Shown: positions 25,748 through 36,402 of the stretch, in pieces | How positions within the stretch are numbered: the stretch's first letter is position 1 | Layout of the letters: each line of letters begins with the position of its first letter | DNA from: Hydractinia symbiolongicarpus | Lineage: Eukaryota; Cnidaria; Hydrozoa; Anthoathecata; Hydractiniidae | DNA length: 60,000 bases | Assembly (NCBI RefSeq): GCF_029227915.1 | Contig: NC_079876.1 | Location: 12,650,001 to 12,710,000 of the forward strand | Reading direction: 5' to 3' | Position numbers and translations under genes: made by a program | The notes under the pieces: model-generated | Told to the model about the DNA's origin: nothing | Databases searched by the model: none | The model's input: only the letters and a program-made list of their open reading frames with translations

Positions 25748-25772
25748 CCGTATTTCCTCTAAAGAACGCCGC
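25748..25772 (+). repeat. Left terminal inverted repeat of pogo-like element
   Basis: 25 bases, identical to the reverse complement of 28269-28293. It is followed to about 25890 by subterminal copies of AAAGAACGCCGC, likely transposase binding sites. Confidence 0.9.
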
Positions 25773-25936
25773 CCTCTAAAGAACGCCGCCCTCCAAAGAA
25801 CGCCGCACTTCTATATGAAAATTTGTAATAAACGCCGCCCTCTAAAGAACGCCGCCCTCCAAAGAACGCCGCACCTTAGATGCGGCGTTTATTAGAAAAA
25901 AACCATTTTAATAGGGAAAGTAAAAAAAGTTGGTAT

Positions 25937-26464
25937 TTATATGAATTTGATTTGTTTTCTTTCACAAAATTCTTCTACATCTAATGACAAATACGAATAT
26001 TTAGTTTTACGCTTTAACAGTTCACCGTGAAGAAATTTAGCATAACTTTTGCTAGATGTAAAACAAATGAACTTTGCAGGTACACTCAAACCAATCTCTC
26101 GTTTTCGTTTCCCAGTAACTGTCGCATTTACATGATTATCTCCAATTTCAATAAAAAACGATATCAGCTTTGACAACTCTATTGGCAAATGTCCCACTAA
26201 GGTTTCGTTGCCGTCCATGAGTTTGTACGTTCCGATTGCATTCTTGTCCAGTTCTTGAGCCTCTACTCTCTTGTCTTCTTTGCAAACCAAAGATTCTCCT
26301 ATAATGGGTGTCCATATATTTTTATAAACATGATGTCCGCGAATATTTGTAGAGAATTTAATGATGAAATACATTTCAAATGTTTTAGGAATCACTCGAG
26401 CCATGTTCTTCTCAAATCTCTGACTTCCACGTGTAGCTATCATATATTTCGTATGAGCGTGCAA
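25937..26464 (-). CDS. HIRAN-like domain protein encoded within pogo-like transposon
   Basis: A 175-codon open frame lies between the transposon ends, divergent from the transposase. Met21 (codon at 26404) followed by ARVIPKTFEMYFIIKF is an alternative start. Residues about 42-135 match the pattern of HIRAN domains: RGHHVYKNIWTPIIGE, then DKNAIGTYKL, VGHLPIELSKLISFF and VNATVTGKRKREIGLSVPA. HIRAN modules, as in HLTF, bind DNA ends bearing a 3' hydroxyl, and several HIRAN proteins act at stalled forks. A role in handling excised ends or linking transposition to replication repair is inference. No helicase or nuclease domain is attached. The HIRAN call is by motif pattern and has not been searched. 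Confidence 0.65.
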   Translation of the reverse strand: MHAHTKYMIATRGSQRFEKNMARVIPKTFEMYFIIKFSTNIRGHHVYKNIWTPIIGESLVCKEDKRVEAQELDKNAIGTYKLMDGNETLVGHLPIELSKLISFFIEIGDNHVNATVTGKRKREIGLSVPAKFICFTSSKSYAKFLHGELLKRKTKYSYLSLDVEEFCERKQIKFI

Positions 26465-26687
26465 TCAACGATTGATAAAAATAGAACTTTTTCTTATAGA
26501 GAAAAAATTCTATTCAAAATCATTTTCCGCGCTTTTGATCTCGTCGAAAATAACACTCCCTTGGATTGTTAATAGTGTTTAAAGAAAAAGTTGACACCAG
26601 TAAACAATACTACAAGATAATTGCTCCCAGTCTGTATATATCAACCTTACACACTTTTATGTTTGTAAGTGAAAGTTCATTAGAAAA
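26465..26687. promoter_or_regulatory. Divergent promoter region between HIRAN-like gene and transposase
   Basis: The two start codons face away from each other across 223 bases, so this interval must hold both promoters and 5' UTRs. TATATA-like text near 26634-26640 lies about 50 bases upstream of the transposase ATG. No other element is clear. Confidence 0.4.
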
Positions 26688-28112
26688 ATGTCGCACAACG
26701 AGGAGAAGCAGTTAATATCCCATAAAGGGGAAAAAAGAAGAAGCTTTACCTTTGAATTTAAGACAACAGTTGTTGATCACGCAATTAGTACATCAAATCG
26801 CGAAGCAGGAAGAAAGTACGGTGTCGATGAAAAAAGAGCAAGAGAATGGAGAGCTAATGTGGAGAAGTTGAAACAAGGAGCAGCGAAAAGATTCAAACTA
26901 GAAGGAGGAGGTTGCAAAATCAAGAATCTTGATTTAGAAGAAGATTTGCTCGAATGGATACATGATAGGAGAGCTAATTCTTTGCGTGTTTCGAGAAAAC
27001 TGATAATGAGAAAAGCAAAAGCAATGCACGATGAAAAAGCTGGAGAGGACACTGTTGCAAAAAATAGTTTCCAGGCTAGTCGAGGTTGGTTGGAAAAGTT
27101 CATGAAACGAAATTGTCTTTCATTACGTCGTAGAACGACAACAGTTCAAAAGGATCCAGCGTATCTTGTGGACAGGTTGGTGCAGTATGTAGTACATGTC
27201 CGCCGAATGTCAAAGAAATACCAATTCAATGCCGGTTCGATTTTTGCAATGGACGAGACTGCTGTTTGGGCGGATATGACAGCACCTACAACGGTGTCAC
27301 AGCGTGGCGAACGAGAAATTATGCTTAAATCGACTGGTCATGAAAAGGTCAGAATTTCTGTATGCTTGACAGCAAAGGCAGACGGAAGTAAATTTAAACC
27401 ATTTATTGTTTTTGGTGGTGCAAAACGCGAATGCAAAGAACTAAATACTGAATTCAAAAATAAATGCGTAGTTGTGTCCTCAAAAAATGCATGGATGAAC
27501 GAGGAACTCACCTTACACTATGTGCAAACAGTTTTAGGAAAGTTTTCCTTTAATCGACGCTTGTTAGCTTGGGATTCATTTGAATGCCACATGATGGATT
27601 CCGTGAAACAAGAATTGTCAAAAGGCAGAATTGAGAATGTCATAATTCCCGGTGGCTGCACTAAATATATACAGGCACCAGATATCTCATGGAATAAACC
27701 ATTTAAGAGTCGGATGATCGATCTTTATAACAAATGGATGGTTGAAGGTGTTCAACAGTTCACAAAAGGAGGAAACCAGAAACCTCCATCGCGACGAAAG
27801 CTAGTGCAATGGGTTTTAGACGCATGGAATGGCTTGAGCACGGAAATGATTATCAAATCTTTCAAGTCGTGTGGTTTAAATTTAGCTCTTGATGGATCAG
27901 AGGATGGACAAATCCATTGTTTTAAAGAAGGATCGTCCTGTTCATCTGGTGCTACCTTAATGAAAAAAGCAACTGAGGCATTGGAAGAAGACCAATCTTC
28001 TGACAACCCATTTGAAATTTATGATTGTGATGTAAATGAAAGCTATGAGTCCTTTCATGTTATCGACGAAGACTCGGACGGAGATAGCGACATTGACATT
28101 GACATTGTTTAA
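26688..28112 (+). CDS. Pogo/Tigger-type transposase
   Basis: Complete frame of 474 codons. Residues about 17-60 form a Psq-like helix-turn-helix (FTFEFKTTVVDHAI to REAGRKYGVDEKRAREW). Residues about 78-150 resemble the CENP-B-type DNA-binding domain (WIHDRRANSLRVSRKLIM, then ASRGWLEKFMKRN). The DDE domain shows AMDETAVW (D189), LAWDSFECHM (D296) and QAPDISWNKPFK (D332), a DD35D arrangement expected of the pogo group. The C-terminus is acidic with a DSDGDSDIDIDI tail. It would cut at the 25-bp ends and insert at TA. No break is visible, and the ATG follows AGAAAA directly. Confidence 0.93.
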   Translation: MSHNEEKQLISHKGEKRRSFTFEFKTTVVDHAISTSNREAGRKYGVDEKRAREWRANVEKLKQGAAKRFKLEGGGCKIKNLDLEEDLLEWIHDRRANSLRVSRKLIMRKAKAMHDEKAGEDTVAKNSFQASRGWLEKFMKRNCLSLRRRTTTVQKDPAYLVDRLVQYVVHVRRMSKKYQFNAGSIFAMDETAVWADMTAPTTVSQRGEREIMLKSTGHEKVRISVCLTAKADGSKFKPFIVFGGAKRECKELNTEFKNKCVVVSSKNAWMNEELTLHYVQTVLGKFSFNRRLLAWDSFECHMMDSVKQELSKGRIENVIIPGGCTKYIQAPDISWNKPFKSRMIDLYNKWMVEGVQQFTKGGNQKPPSRRKLVQWVLDAWNGLSTEMIIKSFKSCGLNLALDGSEDGQIHCFKEGSSCSSGATLMKKATEALEEDQSSDNPFEIYDCDVNESYESFHVIDEDSDGDSDIDIDIV

Positions 28113-28268
28113 TAGACTTTTCATAGTTTAATTCTTTTGTTATCTATATTTAATCTTAAAGAAAATACTTAACGTCAACTTCTGCTTTTTGTCTCACTCA
28201 TGGTTTTGTAATAAACGCCGCCCTCCAAAGAACGCCGCACCTAAAAATTGCATTTTGTAAAGAACGCC

Positions 28269-28293
28269 GCGGCGTTCTTTAGAGGAAATACGG
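28269..28293 (-). repeat. Right terminal inverted repeat of pogo-like element
   Basis: Exact inverted match of 25748-25772. AACGCCGCGGCGTT just inside it is itself palindromic, so the right end can fold into a hairpin. Confidence 0.9.
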
Positions 28294-28700
28294 TAGTTGT
28301 ATTTAGGTAGTGTTAGGGCATTTCGGTTTAAAAAAAAGCATAAAACTATCTTTGGAAAATTTTGTTGCTTTCACAAAATCATGGAAAACTAAAATTTTAC
28401 ATAAATTATTCTAATATCTTCATGATTGGCTCAACATTCTTGTAAAATATTTTTGTTTGAATTAGTTAACTTGACTTGGTTCAACCATTTGGCAATAACT
28501 CAAACATGTTGTAAATTCTGTAGAATGCTAAAATTAATCTTGTTCCCAAACTCTTTTTGTCATAATACAGTTCTTAAGCAGTTTCGTTTAATACTTTTTA
28601 TCGATACGAGGTAGATTAAAAAATTAATATTGCGAAAATTTGCTTTTGAAAATTTTGCTATCAGAAAAGAAAAGTATTGTCCGTCTGCAAGTGTTGATTT
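28294..28700. other. Intergenic; no supported gene
   Basis: AT-rich flank of the pogo-like element. The 62-codon frame at 28426-28614 has no domain. Confidence 0.3.
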
Positions 28701-28706
28701 ATCAGT

Positions 28707-28895
28707 TACCAACGAGTTATCAACGAGTTACCAACGAGTTAAGAACGAGGTTCCAACTAGATATCAACGAGTTATGAACGAGCTATCAACGAGTTAATAA
28801 CGAGTTACCAACGGGTTACCGATGGGTAAAGATTTACCTTTTTATATTCTTGTCATAATTTGTGTATAAAAACTCGAGTTACAACGAGTTACCGC
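28707..28895. repeat. Minisatellite of ACGAGTT units
   Basis: About twelve degenerate units of roughly 11-12 bases built on ATCAACGAGTT or ACCAACGAGTT. Degraded relatives (AACTCGAGTTACAACGAGTT) extend to about 28895, and scattered ACTCG words reach 29000. Confidence 0.85.
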
Positions 28896-29090
28896 ATATT
28901 TAATATGCTTGAAGATATATACACATGTTTCAATATATCAGATGCCAATACAAAAAGTAACTTGTCGGTCACTCGACAGAAACTCGGAGTAACTCGAAGG
29001 TAACATCGCGGAGATAGAGAGCACCTCTATGAAGGCAGTTTTTTAAAAATATATATTTTTAAATAAATATATTTTTAGCTTTAATTCAAA

Positions 29091-29945
29091 TAAGGAATTA
29101 AAGGCTTGCCTAATAGCAAGTTTGACTCACATATTGGTCAACATATTTTCGTGATAGAGATAAAAATCACAACTAAATTCCTAATTAACAGATCCAGACA
29201 ATTGCATTCCAAAACCAACGCTTTTGACTGATCCAATTTAAACAACATACAGCGTCTTTACGTAAATGATTCTAGTTGTCATGTGTTTAGATTAGCTGTC
29301 AGTAAATTCATTAATTAGGTCACAATATCAAACTGAGTCTAGATTAGCTGTCAGCAAATTCTTTAATGAAGTCAAAATTTCAAACTGCGTCTGGATAGCT
29401 GTGAGCAAATTAATGAAGTCAAAATTTCCAACTGCGTCTGGATTAGCTGTCAGCAAATACATTATTGAATCAAAATTTCAAACTGCGTCTTTACGTAAAT
29501 GATACTGGTTGTCATGTGTTCAGATTAGCTGTCAGCAAATTCATTAATTAGGTCACAATATCAAACTGAGTCTAGATTAGCTGTCAGCAAATTCTTTAAT
29601 GAAGTCAAAATTTCAAACTGCGTCTGGATAGCTGTGAGCAAATTAATGAAGTCAAAATTTCCAACTGCGTCTGGATTAGCTGTCAGCAAATACATTATTG
29701 AATCAAAATTTCAAACTGCGTCTTTACGTAAATGATACTGGTTGTCATGTGTTCAGATTAGCTGTCAGCAAATACATTATTGAAGTCAAAATTTCAAACT
29801 ACGTCTGGATTAGCTATCAGCAAATTCATTAAAAAAGATGTATTTTGTAGACTGTATGCAGATTAGCTGTCAGCAATCTTATTAATAAAGTCAAAACATC
29901 AAACTATGTCCAAATTATCTGTGTCAACAACTCTATTAGTTATTA
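29091..29945. repeat. Higher-order tandem repeat, 233-bp unit built from about 60-bp subunits
   Basis: CGTCTTTACGTAAATGAT recurs at 29253, 29486 and 29719, an exact 233-base spacing. Each unit holds about four subunits of the form GATTAGCTGTCAGCAAATTC plus AAGTCAAAATTTC and AACTGCGTCTGG. The leader at 29091-29252 is not tandem but recurs at 30704-30870. No conserved reading frame is seen. Confidence 0.9.
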
Positions 29946-30703
29946 CATGTTCTGACAGCAGCAGTTTTTCTTGTAGTCCATTTGATGAGCACAAGGATAA
30001 CAGAATATCCTTAAACTAATTTAAATGTCATTTCACACCTACAAAACTAACTGATAATGCCTGAAAAGTTTTCTAGATATTTTTGGTACCCATAATTTAA
30101 TCTAAAAGAGTACTTACCCATTTTAAAATCTTTCTTTTATGCACAATGGCGGACACATGCAATCAAAAGTGTTAGCGGACAAGAAAACGACAAAAACCGG
30201 ACTAAATTTTAATACCTCCTCATAAGCCCAAAGTCGGAACTTCGGGAGTTTTCTGAAGAATATAATTCTAGTTTGAGGATGATGATAAATCTTGCAGGTA
30301 TTAATTTTCGCATATAATTGTTTGTTAATATGTTTTACAGGTATTAACATTCACGAATGACGTTATATGTGCTCAATAATATTAAGAAAAAAATCTATTT
30401 GCAATAATCATTTACGCAAATTCACTTTTCAGAAGCTTTTTTATGTTTTTGACGACAGCAAGATCAAATTTCTTAAATTACTATTTGTTTTCCGCTGCAA
30501 TTAATTCTACCGAGTGTTGGGGACACAGTTACAACGACAGGTTTCTGATTTCGACATGCTAACAAAGAAACATGAAACAATCCAAGACAGTTTAATTGTT
30601 TAAACACAATAATTTTTTATTTTTTCTGTAATACTCGTGTAGTAGCTAACGTACCAAACGTTTTATGAAGTGTACTGGAATGAGTTTAAAACTGGATTTA
30701 GAA

Positions 30704-30960
30704 TAAGGACTTAAAGGCTTGCATGATAACAAGTATGACTCATATTGGTCAACATATTTTCGTGATAAAAATAAAAGTCTCAACTACATTCTTAATTAAC
30801 AGATTCAGACAATAGCATTCCAACACCAACGCTTTCGACTAATTCAATTTAGACATCATGCCGCGTCTTTACGTAAACAGCTTTTTGTTGATTAGCTGTC
30901 AACAAGTATTAATAAATTCAAAATTTTAAAATACGCCAGGATTAGCTAGCATATTGCAAA
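30704..30960 (+). repeat. Second copy of the 29091 repeat leader
   Basis: The text from GACTTAAAGGCTTGC through the GCGTCTTTACGTAAA block matches 29091-29265 with substitutions, including ACATATTTTCGTGATA. It is followed by a single degenerate GATTAGCTGTC subunit instead of an array. It marks a dispersed element of which only the first copy expanded in tandem. Confidence 0.8.
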
Positions 30961-33180
30961 ATAGGTGTCAGTAAATATGTATTAGTTATTATATGTGTAG
31001 GACAAAAATTAGTAAATTTACCTGTTTTTAAAACCTTTAAAAAGTCAACAGACTGACAGTAGTTACATGGGTGAGTAGGACCCTTATATATTGTATATTT
31101 CTTTAGATTTCTTACACAAGGGGAAATTTTTGCCTAAAGATAAGAAAAAAGGTATCCAGGGAAACCCTAGGCAAGTTTTACCTAAGTTTTAACGATGTCA
31201 TAGTAATTGAAAAAAATAAATAAAAACAAAAGGATTCCACAGCAACCGTTTAAATTTATTTTTAACGTTATAGTCAAGCATTCCTGACTTTTTTCTACGC
31301 AGTGAAGTTGCTAAAATTACAATCACTTCCGAAGAATTAGTATATATAACAATCAATTGGCATTGAAAAAAATAATTCTTAATTTGCATTTTTCCCTCCA
31401 AAATGTATAAAGATAATTTTAAAATAACTTTACTGATAATTTTAGGGTTAGCTATTACAGGTTATATCTTTTTCCTTAAAGCTTATATCTAGCATTGCGT
31501 CATGTGACAGTAGTGGTCTTAACGTTATTAAGGGTTGCGGTTTTACGGAACTTTATGATAAGAATTTCACTATAAAACCGTCGAGATTAAACTTTTTGAA
31601 AATCTGTAGGAGGAGAGTGATTATTAGAAAATGTAGTGAACATCGAGTATAACTATCTCGTACCCAGGACTAATATCTTTTGTATTATTTTTTCAGGATA
31701 TATTGGTTGGAAACAAGGTTTTAATTAAAAAGGCTCATAATACTTTCATAGTATATAATACTATTAAATTGATTCTCTAAGAGAGATCAAAAGAAATTCC
31801 TTGTGAGCATCGAGCCATTAAATATTTAGAGATATATTGCATTAACGAATAGCAACTCCAAGCAGAAGAAAGAGGCTCTTGACAGGTAAGGTTGTTTGTA
31901 CTATACGTAAATTATACTAAACCTTAAGGCGTGAGTATACAAAAAAGGTGTGATATTTTAAAATGCTTTTAATTCACCAAAACTTTATTTTGATATATTA
32001 ATGTAGATATTTTTAGAAAGCCTATATGATTACCTATATAATGCTATAAAAATTATTAAGAAAAAATAAAATTTGAAGGTTTAATAGACACGAAAAAAAA
32101 TGACCCCTCTCCTACAAATGCGATTTCTTTTACAAAACTAATAATTTCTCAAGTTTGCTGTTTGCTTTTTTGTGATCACAAGACATTGATCTAAAAACGC
32201 TTTTTTAATTTTTTCTTAATGTTTTTTACTTTTGGAGTTATTTAGTATTAAAAATTTTTTCCGCAATAACTCGCGTTCTACTCATTCCTCTCCACGCTAA
32301 GCGTGCTCTCCACCTCACATTCTTTATAGTTTTGTAAAAGAGATTTAAAACGTAAGTGATACTCTCTTAAAAATTTAACACTGTGAAAAAGAGCTTTTAA
32401 GTTTCTCACAGAAATCTTATACTTCTGCATAATAATTGATCACTATGATAACGACCATTTTGTTAACAGGTCTTTTTCACATCTTCTGTTTATGCTGCAC
32501 GTGTTCGCTCACATTCGCAATTATACACAGTTGAGTATGGGTAAAACAAAAACAAACTGTAGAAACAAAAATCTGTTCGACTAGTGCTAGCTTGGCGATC
32601 GGCGGTAGAAACATTTTGCTTTAATCTTCTTTTAGCTGGCAGGTCAAATATTTTTGTTTTGGATTTTCTTCTTTTTTTTTGATGATATAAAAGCTTTATG
32701 ACGATAGGACATTTTTATTCGCTGTTAACTTATAAACTGGTTTAGCCATGTTTTTCACAGTAAATTATATTCAGCTTTGGAAGACAAAAAAGAAAAAGAA
32801 AATATTCTTATGGGAAATAGGAGAAAAACTTCAAAATAATCTTGGGGGGATAATAATCTATTCTAAATACATTTTTTTAAAAATATTTTTGCACCATTTT
32901 AAAGCGCAGATCTTTTTTTATCTAATCACTGAAAAAAATTTTTTTTAGAAAAAAACCCATTTTTTTCGTATACTCACGCCTTAAAGACATAAACTAAAAA
33001 AACAATTAAGGTAGATTAAGTTGTATTTACCTCTTGACTATTTCACTTTTTCCATCAACATGAACACAATTTTTATACCTTAACTCTTTAAAAAAAATCA
33101 TCCCTATACCAAATCATGATAAAAAATAGACAAAATATGGATGTTATTTATTTTAAGGATAATGCAATGCACGTTTCTCA
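30961..33180. other. Intergenic; no supported gene
   Basis: AT-rich. The frames at 31198-31401 (-) and 32748-32948 (+) are lysine/phenylalanine-rich with no domain. No splice-consistent exon was found. Confidence 0.35.
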
Positions 33181-33724
33181 CTAGGCACTAAAGCTTTGTT
33201 TCCACTTAGCGGGCACTAACGCTAATGAGTGGTAATGAAATCCGCGGTAACTTTTTTTATAAATAAAAACTGCTTGTTAGCAAGTTATTGCTTTCTAGCG
33301 GTAATATTTTCATGATTGGTAACTTTTTATTCAAAATGGAATGAAATGTTGTTATCTGTTGAAAAGTGTAAGTATGAAAAAGAGATTAGACCAACTATTT
33401 GACCAATGAAAAAAACTTACTTATAATAAAACTTACTTGTAAAAATACTCTTTATCACCAAGTTGTAATTCAGGAAGAAGATTTAAAAAAATTAGCTACT
33501 TTTTTTTTTTTTCGTAAATGTCACGGACCCGAAATCGATGATCTCTCTTCTTCTTCTTTTTTCAATCATCATTCATAATCAAAAACTTGGGTTTGCTTTT
33601 ATTATGAACAACTTCTCCTACTCTAAAGAATCCATTCTAAACTGAGAGATTACCGCTAGTTACCGCTTGCTAAAATGATACTGCTCATTACCGCTAGTTA
33701 CCGTGTATCGGAAACCAAGCTTAA

Positions 33725-33777
33725 TTCCCCGTTCCCTCTATACGGCTAATTCGCAATGCATTATGGTAGTTGTATTC
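33725..33777 (+). repeat. Left 53-bp terminal inverted repeat
   Basis: Identical over all 53 bases to the complement of 36403-36455. It contains AATGCATT, itself palindromic. Confidence 0.93.
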
Positions 33778-33813
33778 CGCGAAAACGTAAACAAACCATT
33801 CGTAGTAACAAAA

Positions 33814-34512
33814 ATGGCCGAACAAGTACACTTCATCCTTAATTCTACTCAAAACCAAAACGATATACAAAATTCTAATCAAGACAACAGTTTTTTTCAA
33901 AACTTGGGCTCTCCTGCAAGCATTGGCTCAAACTTTTCATCAAGTTCAAGCTTTTTATTGCAAGCTAAAAGTAAAGGAGGAGGGATAACTTGCTGTGTAC
34001 CTCTCTGTCAAAACAACTCAAAGAAGAATCCAGACTTATCTTTTTATGTCATTCCTAAAGACTCAGAGCTTCGAAAGAAATGGCTTTTTATGATCAGTAG
34101 AAAGGATTTTGTACCTTCTACATCGCATAGAGTTTGCTCTGTTCATTTCACTGGTGGAAAGAAGACATATATGAACAATGTTCCCACAATAGTCCCAAAA
34201 ACTATCAAACCAACAGCTAGCAAACCAAGAAAAACTCTCAACAGTACAAACTGTAAATTGCAACTATTTTCTCCTGTGAGGGCTACGACAAATGACATTG
34301 CTGCAGAATTATCTGTGGAGGAAGAGTTAAAACAAGAGTTGGAAAAATTGAGAGCCGAAATTAGTTGTATGAGAATTCATGAAAAGGAACTTGATCAAAC
34401 TATTGAAAAACAACAAGCCACTATAAGTGACATAGCATTTTCAATTGACCGGTTTAAACACAATGAAGCACACTTTAAGTTTTATACCGGATTCGAATCT
34501 TATAAATTATAA
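33814..34512 (+). CDS. THAP-domain DNA-binding protein of transposon, lacks catalytic domain
   Basis: 232 codons from MAEQVHF; an upstream in-frame ATG at 33763 lies inside the terminal repeat. A Gln/Asn/Ser-rich N-terminus is followed by a C2CH THAP domain at about residues 60-130. The zinc ligands are C61 and C65 (CCVPLC), C108 and H111 (RVCSVHF), with the conserved Trp at 90 and NNVPTIVPK near the end. Residues about 165-215 form a coiled coil (EEELKQELEKLRAEIS). The protein stops at FKFYTGFESYKL. In related THAP transposases a FYTGF-type motif precedes the HTH and DDE domains, so this protein seems to end just where catalysis would begin. It probably binds the element ends, perhaps as a repressor or accessory factor. 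Confidence 0.82.
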   Translation: MAEQVHFILNSTQNQNDIQNSNQDNSFFQNLGSPASIGSNFSSSSSFLLQAKSKGGGITCCVPLCQNNSKKNPDLSFYVIPKDSELRKKWLFMISRKDFVPSTSHRVCSVHFTGGKKTYMNNVPTIVPKTIKPTASKPRKTLNSTNCKLQLFSPVRATTNDIAAELSVEEELKQELEKLRAEISCMRIHEKELDQTIEKQQATISDIAFSIDRFKHNEAHFKFYTGFESYKL

Positions 34513-34513
34513 A

Positions 34514-36232
34514 TTAAAATATTATTATGTTGCTGTGCATGAAAGTGAAATAAAAGTGTGTTAGCTCAGGCAAAGTAATTCTGTTCCATTTTTCCTTTTG
34601 AAAAACTATTGTTTCCACATGTCGGTCAACTTTTGTATAAACAATAAAATCAATTTCATTGACTTGTGTTACTGCCATCACACCTTGACATTGGTGAAAA
34701 TAATTATGTCTTTCTTTGAGTTTTGGCTTGCCATTCGATATTTGTAAAAAAAAATTTTTATCTTTGCATGCGTCAGAAATAGAGCAATCCTTTTTTGAAT
34801 ATGGGCACTTCACCTCAATCAATCGAGCATTCCCATTCAAAGTTGTTGCGCCATCAGGACTTGCACCTAACCACGGCCATTTTGGATTAATAACGAAACC
34901 ACATTTTTCGACTTCAATATTTTTCTCGGTTTGATACCAGTTTAGAGCATTAACTTCATTTTCTAAGCCCCATTTGCAGGCCTCTGATGTAAAGTTTTTA
35001 TTTTTATTTAGACATTTTTGTAATATGCTTTTTGGATGTATATTTTTTCTTCTATTTATAATAGATCCAAAATTGGATGATGTTATGCGTTTCTTTCTTT
35101 CTGTGTACCACATATCACATTTATACTGAGTACATGTGGATTTTTCTATGTCTCGAACTTGTTCGGCATTGACATGAATGAAATTGTTTACAAATGACTT
35201 TTGCTCATCTGATAACTCTGCTATTTCTGGTTCAAAGTCAAGAGCCTGCAAAAATAAATTAACTGTCGGACGTAATTTAACTGTTTCACTGTTTGTCTGT
35301 TCAAAATTAAATTCTTTTATAGATGTGTCATAAAATGATGATGGTTTATAGTCATTTCCTTGTAATAAATATGCCATTGAAGTTCCTTGCCCTATTTCAA
35401 ATAAGTCTGTCGCTAATTTTTTGACTTTTTCGGTTGAGGGCTCATGTGCAAACAGTGGTGTAGAACAAAATTTTCTATTTCCTGTGACCAACGGTCTTTT
35501 GCGACTTTCATTTGTGTCTTTCGTAAGGTCTGCTTTCTCGAATGCCATTGCAGAAAATTTTATTGGTGCAGAATTTGCACTTTCTCCAGGTACATGCCAT
35601 TTTTGTAACAAATCTGTGCATGTCTTGTCATCAGGGACAATTTTTAAGTCCAACTGTTTGTATTCAACCAATTGAAATAGAACTGCTGCGACATGCTTAC
35701 AGCATCCTCCTGCTCCAGCTTTACATAAACATTTCGCATACAAAATATCACCACTTCTTTGACACAGGTGGACATAAACAGAATATTTTTCTCTTTTCAT
35801 GGAAGCAGCTACAAAACATTTCACAAGAAAAGTTAATTTTTCAGCCATAACATTACTTTTAACTCTCACTTTCTTCACGTAGCTCTCCTTGAATAGTTGG
35901 TATCCAAGAATTTTATGCTTTGTAGCACCCTTCGGCTTGCTATCACAGCTATTTCCAAGAACTAAATATTGGTGAATTTTCTCCTGGGTGATCGAAGGCA
36001 TAGCTGCAAGATCAGTTGACCATTGACTTATATCTTCGTGTGTTCTTTCCTCCACTTCTTCGTCCCTCTCGGCATTTGTTAATTCTTTAAAAACAGGTCT
36101 TGGTACCACACAAGAGCTTTGAGAAAAGCTAGGCCCAAGATCTGTAGAGCTTAAAATTATATCTAAATCTGTATCCTTATTTATTACTTCCATTTCGACT
36201 TCTTTCACTCCTAAAACCTCACTAACTAACAA
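34514..36232 (-). CDS. SWIM zinc finger - YqaJ-type nuclease
   Basis: 572 codons, uninterrupted. Residues 168-180 are a SWIM zinc finger (CLCKAGAGGCCKH, CxC...CxH). The C-terminal third, about residues 365-545, is a YqaJ/lambda-exonuclease-like domain of the PD-(D/E)XK fold: WYTERKKRITSSNFGSI, then WGLENEVNAL, the aspartate in WLGASPDGA, the ExK pair in LIEVKCPYSK and the glutamine in YFHQCQGVMAV. All expected catalytic positions are present. This family resects or cuts DNA with metal ions. In a transposon it may process ends or recombination intermediates, which is inference. It converges on the THAP gene with a one-base gap, so the two transcripts probably overlap in their 3' ends. Confidence 0.88.
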   Translation of the reverse strand: MLVSEVLGVKEVEMEVINKDTDLDIILSSTDLGPSFSQSSCVVPRPVFKELTNAERDEEVEERTHEDISQWSTDLAAMPSITQEKIHQYLVLGNSCDSKPKGATKHKILGYQLFKESYVKKVRVKSNVMAEKLTFLVKCFVAASMKREKYSVYVHLCQRSGDILYAKCLCKAGAGGCCKHVAAVLFQLVEYKQLDLKIVPDDKTCTDLLQKWHVPGESANSAPIKFSAMAFEKADLTKDTNESRKRPLVTGNRKFCSTPLFAHEPSTEKVKKLATDLFEIGQGTSMAYLLQGNDYKPSSFYDTSIKEFNFEQTNSETVKLRPTVNLFLQALDFEPEIAELSDEQKSFVNNFIHVNAEQVRDIEKSTCTQYKCDMWYTERKKRITSSNFGSIINRRKNIHPKSILQKCLNKNKNFTSEACKWGLENEVNALNWYQTEKNIEVEKCGFVINPKWPWLGASPDGATTLNGNARLIEVKCPYSKKDCSISDACKDKNFFLQISNGKPKLKERHNYFHQCQGVMAVTQVNEIDFIVYTKVDRHVETIVFQKEKWNRITLPELTHFYFTFMHSNIIIF

Positions 36233-36402
36233 TATTTAAATGTTTACATCAATAACACGGGTTTTGGATAAGGGAGATAATGATTTTCTTGAGGCGATTT
36301 GAAAATTATCACAAACAATAACGGCTTTTTGTTATTATCGCCACAATAAAAAGAATGCTGTTATTTATTTACAAACTCTCGCTTCTGGGAGGGAAAACTG
36401 TA

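Larger units (their letters stand above)
25748..28293. mobile_element. Pogo-like DNA transposon, apparently intact, two genes
   Basis: The element is 2546 bp, flanked by TA on both sides (25746-25747 and 28294-28295). It has 25-bp perfect terminal inverted repeats beginning CCGTATTTCCTCTAAAGAAC. Inside the ends are several subterminal copies of AAAGAACGCCGC (five or so on the left, three on the right). It carries a full-length pogo/Tigger-type transposase on + and a divergent HIRAN-like protein gene on -. Both frames are open throughout, which suggests a recent insertion. Confidence 0.9.

Noticed and set aside
28707-29945. Possible CRISPR-like array
   Set aside because: Repeats are contiguous or higher-order with no unique spacers of constant length, and the genome is eukaryotic.
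32748-32948. 66-codon Lys/Phe-rich frame
   Set aside because: Low-complexity AT-rich sequence with no homology signal.
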